Both the position numbers and the translations under genes were made by a program. The notes beneath the pieces were generated by a model. The model was not told the origin of the DNA. It worked only from the letters and a program-made list of their open reading frames with translations, and did not search any database. A DNA stretch of 64,000 bases, taken from contig JAPLDI010000004.1 of assembly GCA_026391795.1 (NCBI GenBank), positions 152,068-216,067 of the forward strand, in the 5' to 3' direction. The DNA comes from Bacteroidota bacterium (GTDB lineage Bacteria; Bacteroidota; Bacteroidia; Bacteroidales; FEN-979). Of the stretch, positions 1 to 5,939 are shown piece by piece. Numbering within the stretch: the first letter of the stretch is position 1; each line of letters opens with the position of its first letter.

Positions 1-403
1 TCGGCTTTGCTTCCATACGGAGGTTCCCCTGGTGCGGGAAGGTTTGATAATCTTCCGAATGGCAATCAATACACTTGAACTCCCGGTGATTGGATTCATA
101 AAAGACCTCCCGGTTAATGATGAGTTCGGTATACATTTTTTTTGTATTCTTTTTCTTTGATTCGCTGTTTTCATAAGAATACTTTGACTGTCCGTGACAT
201 TTCAGACAATTTTCATTTTCCGTAGCGTGTTTATGTTCGGAATAATCTTTCTTTTGTTCAGGTTTATTTTCTTTAAGGGCTATGGCCGCCTCGGTGCGGT
301 CAGCTTTGGAATTGGCCGAATAACTGAGGATGAAGACAATCCCTGCAAAAAGGATCAGAATAAAAATAACCCAGGCTGGCCGGTAATTAAGTTTTTTAAC
401 CAT
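1..403 (-). CDS. Membrane-anchored multiheme cytochrome c (3' part beyond window)
   Basis: The gene starts at an ATG at 403 on the minus strand and runs off the left edge, so only about 134 residues are visible. An N-terminal hydrophobic segment (about residues 10-30) is preceded by basic residues, as in a signal anchor. Two CXXCH heme-binding motifs follow, CLKCH at about residues 66-70 and CIDCH at about 111-115. The layout of one membrane anchor followed by periplasmic hemes resembles NapC/NrfH-like or other quinol-linked multiheme cytochromes, but too little is visible to name the family. It is the last visible gene of a cytochrome block on this strand and is separated from the next gene upstream by a terminator-like hairpin, so it may have its own promoter. 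Confidence 0.75.
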   Translation of the reverse strand, partial: MVKKLNYRPAWVIFILILFAGIVFILSYSANSKADRTEAAIALKENKPEQKKDYSEHKHATENENCLKCHGQSKYSYENSESKKKNTKKMYTELIINREVFYESNHREFKCIDCHSEDYQTFPHQGNLRMEAKP

Positions 404-450
404 ACAATAAACTTCGGGTAATAATGATGAAAGAATAATCTGGTAAAATA

Positions 451-486
451 AATTGGGTGTTTTCAGCTTTCTAAAAACACCCAATT
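451..486 (-). terminator. Rho-independent terminator after the monoheme cytochrome
   Basis: An inverted repeat pairs AATTGGGTGTTTT (451-463) with AAAACACCCAATT (474-486). Read on the minus strand it is followed by a T-rich tract. It lies 18 bases past the stop of the cytochrome at 504-932 and before the cytochrome starting at 403. Confidence 0.6.
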
Positions 487-503
487 TTCCGGTTAAAAGT
501 TGA

Positions 504-932
504 TTATTTTTTCAATGTACGCATGAAGGCAACGAGTGCCCAACGATCATTTGCTTCGGGGATTTTCTTCTCGTATCCTGGCATTTCGTCACGTCCGGTA
601 TTTGTTCTGAAGAACAGTTCGCCATCGGTGGAACCCTGGAAAGCTGCATTGGAGAAATCACCCGGGAAGGTTTTTAATGATGCTCCTTTTGGACCATCGC
701 CTAACCCTTTGGCTCCGTGGCAGGATTTGCAATTCTTTGCCCAAAGCTCTTTTCCGGTGCTGATCACTGCTGCATCTTTCAGGTTTACAGCTGCTTTCAT
801 CGTTTTGTTCTTGTCGGGAACAGGCCATGCCTTTGCTTTTGCCTGCTGGGCATTAACGGTATTCCCAATCACAAAGACTACTGCGATAATCATCGTCACA
901 AGTAGGGTAATCGCTTTCTGTGTTGTTTTCAT
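504..932 (-). CDS. Monoheme c-type cytochrome, exported
   Basis: A 142-residue protein with an N-terminal signal peptide ending near NAQQA. It has one CXXCH motif (CKSCH, about residues 68-72) and a downstream DEMPGY segment that can supply the distal methionine ligand, so it is a class I, cbb3-subunit-like cytochrome c domain (Cytochrome_CBB3/cytochrome c family). The start at 932 is preferred over the ATG at 959 because it places Lys-Thr-Thr directly before the hydrophobic core of the signal peptide. It should be a soluble periplasmic electron carrier. It lies 38 bases downstream of the DUF5777 gene and is probably cotranscribed with it. Confidence 0.85.
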   Translation of the reverse strand: MKTTQKAITLLVTMIIAVVFVIGNTVNAQQAKAKAWPVPDKNKTMKAAVNLKDAAVISTGKELWAKNCKSCHGAKGLGDGPKGASLKTFPGDFSNAAFQGSTDGELFFRTNTGRDEMPGYEKKIPEANDRWALVAFMRTLKK

Positions 933-970
933 TGATTTCAGAGTGTTAAGGTTAAACAAATGTCAGTGAA

Positions 971-1855
971 TTAGAATGTCCATAAACGGGTAATGTTGAA
1001 TCCAAGCAAAATCATCCCGTTATAGGGGTTATTTTCGTTATAAAAAGCCACTTCCTGGGGGACAATCCCCTGTGCAGCAGACAAAAAGATCTGGAATGCG
1101 TGGGTGCTCGTTGAAACTTCAACCCCCAGGGCGGCGTTTGGCCATGGTTTTGTGTTCAGGTAGGTCAGAACACATTGGGAATAACTGGCAAATATAGAAG
1201 TTTGTGGAGAAACCTTCAGGCGTCCGATCCCGGTGATCTGCAGGTTATCATTGTACATAGAGTTAACATGCGATTCCCGTTTTGTCACTGATAATGAAGA
1301 GTCCACGATGTTGTAGTGAACCCATGCGACGCCCAGCTGCATGGAAAATTCTTTGCAAAACCTTTTCGCAATCATCAGTTCGCCAAAATAAGAGAGGCGG
1401 TCAACCGCTTTAAAATCAGGGCCAAAAGTGGATTTATTCAGGCAATTAATCCCCATGTCACCATAAAGTCCCATGGTAAAGGGGAACCCACCTTTGCGCT
1501 GGTGAATAAAAGTATATTTCAGCTGAATATCCTGGATCCTTTTATTCTTCGTTGTTCCGATACCGATCAGGACATTTTTAGTGATGGTAAAGTCAAGTCC
1601 GATACGGATATTGGAAGCACCCCAGAGTCCATAAATATCCGTCCACCCGCTCTGTATGGTTCCAAACCGGTGTTGGATAACGGCTTGCAATGTATGAGCC
1701 GGAGGCAGGGCCACCGTTTGATCATCAATAAAATAGCCGCTTTCAAAAGGAGCTTTCACCAGGGGTTTTGTTGTTTCAGCAGGTACAGAGTCCTGAGCAA
1801 AAACAATGCCAGTGCCGGCAAATACTAATACCAGGCAAAAAAGAATTTTTTTCAT
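971..1855 (-). CDS. DUF5777-like outer-membrane beta-barrel protein
   Basis: A 294-residue protein with a clear signal peptide (start at 1855 chosen because it gives Met-Lys-Lys-Ile then a hydrophobic core ending near FAQ). The rest is rich in alternating hydrophobic and polar strands with aromatic ends, and the C-terminus ends in Phe (RLWTF), typical of an outer-membrane barrel. The opening (GYFIDDQTV, LPPAHTL, IQHRFG) matches the DUF5777 family as I remember it; that family is common in Bacteroidota, often near cytochromes. The function is not established. Its position between heme proteins suggests an outer-membrane partner for electron transfer, which is inference. Confidence 0.75.
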   Translation of the reverse strand: MKKILFCLVLVFAGTGIVFAQDSVPAETTKPLVKAPFESGYFIDDQTVALPPAHTLQAVIQHRFGTIQSGWTDIYGLWGASNIRIGLDFTITKNVLIGIGTTKNKRIQDIQLKYTFIHQRKGGFPFTMGLYGDMGINCLNKSTFGPDFKAVDRLSYFGELMIAKRFCKEFSMQLGVAWVHYNIVDSSLSVTKRESHVNSMYNDNLQITGIGRLKVSPQTSIFASYSQCVLTYLNTKPWPNAALGVEVSTSTHAFQIFLSAAQGIVPQEVAFYNENNPYNGMILLGFNITRLWTF

Positions 1856-1913
1856 AAAATCAGGTATAGGTTTATGCATTTTACTAATAAGTTAAGAAAC
1901 AAGAATGACAAAA

Positions 1914-2294
1914 CTAATTGTCTTTAGCACCTTTCGTGATCCATAACAGAACAAGGTTTGCATCATCGGCAGTGCAATGAGTTGACATTCCCCCACCGGG
2001 TTTCATTTCTAGGTAAATTTCACTCTGATCAGGGGCGTCAGTCTTAACAAAACCTCCGGTCATAAGAGCATTGTATGAATTTCCTGTAGTAAGATTGGGT
2101 GCTACACTGCCTGAATGGCAAAGGGAACCCAGACAACCTGCTGTGAAGATCGGCTGAATGTTATCCTTATAACTGACCTGCTTGGTGGTATCGACATTGT
2201 TTGTTGGGATCGTAACTGTGTGTTTTGCGCAGGAGGCTAACATCAACGTCCCAATCAGGAAAACGACGAACCCACCGAAAATTTTCTTTTGCAT
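1914..2294 (-). CDS. Small lipoprotein with CX4CH heme motif
   Basis: A 126-residue protein with a signal peptide and lipobox (MLASC), so it is likely lipidated. The single candidate heme site is CLGSLCH (2115-2135), a CX4CH spacing known from some tetraheme cytochromes c3, rather than the usual CXXCH. A later methionine-rich segment (MKPGGGMSTHC) could supply a distal ligand. It resembles the cytochrome-c-like lipoproteins of Bacteroidota that sit with DUF5777 proteins. It lies 59 bases upstream of the DUF5777 gene on the same strand and follows the terminator of the hexaheme gene. Confidence 0.7.
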   Translation of the reverse strand: MQKKIFGGFVVFLIGTLMLASCAKHTVTIPTNNVDTTKQVSYKDNIQPIFTAGCLGSLCHSGSVAPNLTTGNSYNALMTGGFVKTDAPDQSEIYLEMKPGGGMSTHCTADDANLVLLWITKGAKDN

Positions 2295-2363
2295 GATGAA
2301 CTGTTTTTATGATTGAAAATAGAAATTATGAAAGTAAAGATAAAGAAATTGTGATAAATGTCG

Positions 2364-2393
2364 AAAAAAAGGCTTCAGAAAATTTCTGAAGCC
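2364..2393 (-). terminator. Rho-independent terminator after the multiheme lipoprotein
   Basis: GGCTTCAG (2371-2378) pairs with CTGAAGCC (2386-2393) across an AT loop. Reading on the minus strand, the hairpin is followed by seven T residues (the A-run at 2364-2370). It lies 24 bases past the stop codon at 2417. Confidence 0.8.
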
Positions 2394-2416
2394 TTTTCCT
2401 GACGCCTAATCCATGA

Positions 2417-3730
2417 TTAAGGCAATGATTTAATAGAGTTAGTTAACAGCGCTGTAGTGTAAGAGTTGTTGTGAATGCCAAGGCTGTATTCTCTCAGGCA
2501 GAGCTGAAAGTTGATGATAGCACCCAGCTGGGCATTGGTGAGTGTGGGGAATTTCGGAGTTGATGTCAATTTCCAGTATCCAGTGGGATTTGCGGATGCA
2601 TCGTAAAAATCAAGATATCCATCCCAGTTGCCAGTGGTTATACCGGCCCAGAGGTTTGCTGATGTTGCATCAGCATGAAGGATGTTATGACCCATTCCGA
2701 GTCCGTTTATTTTGTCGGCCAGCTGATCAAGCAACAACTTCACACCTGCCCTTTTGGTAGCCCAGTAAGTAGAGGTTGCTGTAATCGGTTCTTTGGCGTG
2801 ACAGGTAGAATCAGCATTACAACCGTTAAAGTTAAATGTCGTAGAAGAGGTCAATGGGGTTTCCTTTGAATTCCTTACGCTGAAAGAGTGCCCACCAGCG
2901 ATACCTGTCATCGGGCTTGCCATATGACAGTCGGGACAAGCAGCCACTGTAGTATGCTTGGAATTACTATAGGAAACGCCACCGGGGGGTGCGAGTTCAA
3001 TACCGCCAACACCGGCAAAGATAGCTCCGACGGTGCCGTAGTGGACACCAAGTCTGTAGGAGGGTTTTACACCATGATTGCCATTACCGAGGGCGCTGTC
3101 ATAAGCAACCACATCTGGATGACTAACCAGGGAGTCATAATTGAGAACCCTGCCTGCAGGATCGTAACCACAGGTAACCGGACGAGGCTGGTGACATTTT
3201 GCACAAAGGTTACCAACACCACTATCAGAAGGAATGTTGATCTCCTTTAGGCCGGCATACATGGTCATGGAAACCGGGGATGTGGTCGTGAAGGCCAAAT
3301 CTGCAATGCCATATGTTGTATGTAAACTGCTGTGGCAGGTCCAGCAGCCGATTGCCCCAAACTGGTTTGCGGCGTCCGGAGTATAATTATTTACATATTT
3401 ACCGTTCACAAGCGAAAATGTTGCAGGAACATTGTTCTGGCAAACGTAAATAAACCCTTTTTCGGAATGGCAGGAGGTACAGGCACCGTTTCCGGCTTCT
3501 TCGAATTCGGCTACACCATAACTGTGTTTCGACATCTGAAATTCAACCGCTACCCTGTCAACCATTGATGGTGCATGACACTGCTTGCAGGTTTCATTTG
3601 CGTCAACGCCGTTTTTTCCGTTGGTTCCGGCAGTACCCTGCGGCCCCTCCTTCGTACAACTTGTAAATACAAATCCTGCAGCAGCAACGAACAGTCCGGC
3701 TGTCAGGAACAGATTAGTAATTCTCTTCAT
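2417..3730 (-). CDS. Multiheme (5-6 heme) cytochrome c lipoprotein
   Basis: A 437-residue protein with a signal peptide and lipobox (VFTSC), followed by a short Gly-rich collagen-like linker (GPQGTAGTNGKNG). Five canonical heme motifs are visible: CKQCH, CTSCH, CWTCH, CAKCH and CPDCH. A sixth candidate, C-NADST-CH (2798-2821), has CX5CH spacing. The C-terminal 120 residues lack hemes. The start at 3730 is chosen because it gives MKRITN before the hydrophobic core. It is likely a lipid-anchored periplasmic or surface electron-transfer protein; no substrate can be named. A perfect FNR-type site lies 173 bases upstream of the start codon, and a TATATTTG -7-like element lies at 3798-3805. Confidence 0.85.
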   Translation of the reverse strand: MKRITNLFLTAGLFVAAAGFVFTSCTKEGPQGTAGTNGKNGVDANETCKQCHAPSMVDRVAVEFQMSKHSYGVAEFEEAGNGACTSCHSEKGFIYVCQNNVPATFSLVNGKYVNNYTPDAANQFGAIGCWTCHSSLHTTYGIADLAFTTTSPVSMTMYAGLKEINIPSDSGVGNLCAKCHQPRPVTCGYDPAGRVLNYDSLVSHPDVVAYDSALGNGNHGVKPSYRLGVHYGTVGAIFAGVGGIELAPPGGVSYSNSKHTTVAACPDCHMASPMTGIAGGHSFSVRNSKETPLTSSTTFNFNGCNADSTCHAKEPITATSTYWATKRAGVKLLLDQLADKINGLGMGHNILHADATSANLWAGITTGNWDGYLDFYDASANPTGYWKLTSTPKFPTLTNAQLGAIINFQLCLREYSLGIHNNSYTTALLTNSIKSLP

Positions 3731-3797
3731 ATCAGGTTTGGTTTTGGTTAATAATTTCACAATATGGTTTATGGTTTTTGCGAATTAAAACAGGAAA

Positions 3798-3805
3798 CAA
3801 ATATA
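3798..3805 (-). promoter_or_regulatory. Possible -7 element of the multiheme lipoprotein gene
   Basis: On the minus strand this reads TATATTTG, a match to the Bacteroidota -7 consensus TAnnTTTG. It lies about 68 bases before the start codon at 3730. A convincing TTG -33 element at the usual spacing is not evident. Confidence 0.4.
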
Positions 3806-3902
3806 CCATAGTTAGAAAAACGACTACCCAATTAGATAATGAGATATATATATTTGTATGTTGAGATTTGTTAAACCATTAACGACAAAAATCAATCAAT
3901 CG

Positions 3903-3916
3903 TTGATATATATCAA
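3903..3916. promoter_or_regulatory. FNR/CRP-family binding site (perfect palindrome)
   Basis: TTGATATATATCAA matches the FNR consensus TTGAT-N4-ATCAA exactly. It lies between the Crp/Fnr regulator gene and the multiheme lipoprotein gene that reads away from it. Its centre is about 118 bases from the transcription start predicted from the -7 element at 3798, further than classical class II activation, so either the promoter is elsewhere or the site works from a distance. Confidence 0.7.
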
Positions 3917-3985
3917 TGAATAAGGTGAAAAAAAGAATAGAAAACTATTGAAAAATAACAGGAAGGAGTTTAATTAACTTGAAAA

Positions 3986-4678
3986 TCACCCTGTTTCACT
4001 GATTTTCTTCAGCTGCTGGGGATTCAGAATATGCAATACATTTCCGTTTGCACTGAGGATTCCCTCATCTTTAAACTCTTTAAGGATGCGGATTGCGCTT
4101 TCTTTTGACATGCCCGAAATGTCAGCCAGATCCTGGCGTGAAATGGTCAATTCAAACGGATTGCTTCCATATATTTTTTCGGAAAGGTAAAACAAGGCAT
4201 CTGCGATGCGGCCGTTCATCTGTTTTTGGGTAAGGCTGATAAACTGGTCAAAATTAAAAATTGTCATCAGGCTTATAGACCGGATGAATTCATCCGCAAA
4301 ATTCGGATTACTCCGAATGATCTGTTTAAAAATATTTACATCAACCAAACATGCGGTTGAATCTTCAACTGCCGAGGCTGAATAGTGATGACGGTTATCA
4401 ACGTAGGTTCCGGGGCCGAAAATATATTCAATTGGTTTCACTAGTGAAAGAATCAGGTTCTTTCCATGTCCTTCAATATAAAGCTTGGCCATCCCGGTGG
4501 TCAGGCAAAGAAAATGAGGTGACGGGGTTCCCTGCTTGAACATGATTTCGCCAGCCTTGAAACTCACTTCATAACGGTTGTTGTTGATAAGTTCCAGCTC
4601 ATCATTGGAAAGAGCATCAAAGATTGAGTTTCTGCACTTACATTCCGTGCAATTATGTGACTGAATAAACCTCGCCAT
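3986..4678 (-). CDS. Crp/Fnr-family transcriptional regulator
   Basis: A 230-residue regulator with an N-terminal cyclic-nucleotide-binding-like beta-roll (about residues 25-140) and a C-terminal winged helix (about 150-222). The recognition region reads SRQDLADISGMSKESAIRILKEF. The first 15 residues hold three cysteines (CTECKC, residues 10, 13 and 15), with further cysteines in the sensor domain. That is suggestive of, but not the same spacing as, the [4Fe-4S] ligands of E. coli FNR. It is the likely reader of the two FNR-type sites in this region and may autoregulate. An oxygen- or NO-sensing role is inferred from its neighbours and cysteines. Confidence 0.9.
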   Translation of the reverse strand: MARFIQSHNCTECKCRNSIFDALSNDELELINNNRYEVSFKAGEIMFKQGTPSPHFLCLTTGMAKLYIEGHGKNLILSLVKPIEYIFGPGTYVDNRHHYSASAVEDSTACLVDVNIFKQIIRSNPNFADEFIRSISLMTIFNFDQFISLTQKQMNGRIADALFYLSEKIYGSNPFELTISRQDLADISGMSKESAIRILKEFKDEGILSANGNVLHILNPQQLKKISETG

Positions 4679-4716
4679 TAATAATTATTTGGGTATATAT
4701 CAGAATAATTAACAGA

Positions 4717-4724
4717 CAAATGTA
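4717..4724 (-). promoter_or_regulatory. Possible -7 element of the Crp/Fnr gene
   Basis: On the minus strand this reads TACATTTG, matching TAnnTTTG. The FNR-type site at 4776-4789 would be centred about 72 bases upstream of the implied start, near the -71 spacing used by class I FNR/CRP activators. Confidence 0.45.
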
Positions 4725-4775
4725 AAAATAAATAGAATTAGATCATAAAAATAAAGAATATTTCTCAATCGATTC

Positions 4776-4789
4776 TTGATATTTATCAA
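4776..4789. promoter_or_regulatory. FNR/CRP-family binding site upstream of the regulator gene
   Basis: TTGATATTTATCAA has both half-sites of the FNR consensus intact. It lies about 100 bases upstream of the start codon of the Crp/Fnr gene and downstream of the asd stop, which points to autoregulation. Confidence 0.7.
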
Positions 4790-4834
4790 TAGGGGTGAAA
4801 ATTATATAGCAGGATTTCGCTGAGGCGTGATGAG

Positions 4835-5839
4835 TTACTCTTCACGTTTTATAAGCAGATCATGTACCAGAAGGTATTGTGCGATCTGAATGGCATTGGT
4901 AGCTGCCCCTTTCCGAAGGTTGTCCGTGACAACAAAGAGGTTAAGGGTATTGGGCATTGACTCATCTTTGCGGATTCGTCCCACGAAGACTTCATCTTTC
5001 CCGCGAGCGTAAAGTGGCATAGGATAAACGTTTTTTTCAGGATCGTCCAAAACGACAACGCCTTCTGATTTTGAAAGCAGCAACCTCACCTCTGCAGGAT
5101 CGGCCGGGGTTTCAAATTCAACATTGATGGCGGCAGAATGTCCACCCATCACCGGCACCCGAACAACCGTCCCGGTAATCTGCAACGAAGGAGCAGCAAG
5201 TATTTTCCGGGTTTCGTTCACCAGTTTTATCTCTTCGGATGTATATCCGTCTGGAAGAAAATAACCTCCATGGGGAAAGAGATTCAGGTCGATGGGGTGA
5301 GGGTATGCCATCTCACCCAGAATTCCCGCCCGTTCATTTTCAAGCTGTCTCACCGCCCTGATACCGGACCCGGTCACCGACTGATACGTTGAGATCACAA
5401 TTCGCCTGATCTGATATTTCCGGTGAAGCGGAGCAAGGGCAACAACAACCCCAATGGTGGAACAATTAGGGTTTGCAATGATTTTATCTTTCTTTGTCAG
5501 GATATTTCCATTGATTTCAGGAACAATAAGCGGCACTTCGTTGTTCATCCGCCAGGCCGAAGAGTTGTCGATCACAGTTCCCCCGGCATCAACATAGCGG
5601 GGTGCCCATTCAAGTGAGACCTGAGCCCCAGCAGAAAAGATAACAATCTCCGGTTTTTCTTGTACTGCCTGTTCGTTTGACAGGATACTATGTTCCTCAT
5701 CTTTGAATAGCAGCGTTTTTCCGGAAGATCCGGGAGAGGCAACAGGAAGTAACCGGAAAGCACCCAGGTTTCTTTCTGCAAGAACTGTCAGCATTTCACG
5801 CCCTACCAGGCCGGTGGCTCCTACAACTGCTATTTTCAT
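4835..5839 (-). CDS. asd: Aspartate-semialdehyde dehydrogenase
   Basis: A 334-residue enzyme that reduces aspartyl phosphate to aspartate semialdehyde with NADPH, for lysine, threonine, methionine and diaminopimelate synthesis. The N-terminus is a Rossmann motif (VVGATGLVGREML). The catalytic cysteine is in NPNCSTIG at about residue 125. The substrate-binding histidine is probably in GGHSAA near residue 234. Length and motif order are normal for the family. It is a cytoplasmic, single-gene unit read away from the lamin-tail gene that follows. Confidence 0.97.
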   Translation of the reverse strand: MKIAVVGATGLVGREMLTVLAERNLGAFRLLPVASPGSSGKTLLFKDEEHSILSNEQAVQEKPEIVIFSAGAQVSLEWAPRYVDAGGTVIDNSSAWRMNNEVPLIVPEINGNILTKKDKIIANPNCSTIGVVVALAPLHRKYQIRRIVISTYQSVTGSGIRAVRQLENERAGILGEMAYPHPIDLNLFPHGGYFLPDGYTSEEIKLVNETRKILAAPSLQITGTVVRVPVMGGHSAAINVEFETPADPAEVRLLLSKSEGVVVLDDPEKNVYPMPLYARGKDEVFVGRIRKDESMPNTLNLFVVTDNLRKGAATNAIQIAQYLLVHDLLIKREE

Positions 5840-5939
5840 AATTCCCGGGATGGTTTTTTAATGGACAAAGGTAGCTGAAGAAATTTTAATCTGATGTATT
5901 ACTTTTTCGATTTTCTCCGATTAAGGGATAAAAAAAAAC

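Noticed and set aside
504-969. Plus-strand open frames over the cytochrome gene
   Set aside because: They run antisense to a gene with a signal peptide and CXXCH motif and have no domain signal; they are shadows of the real gene.
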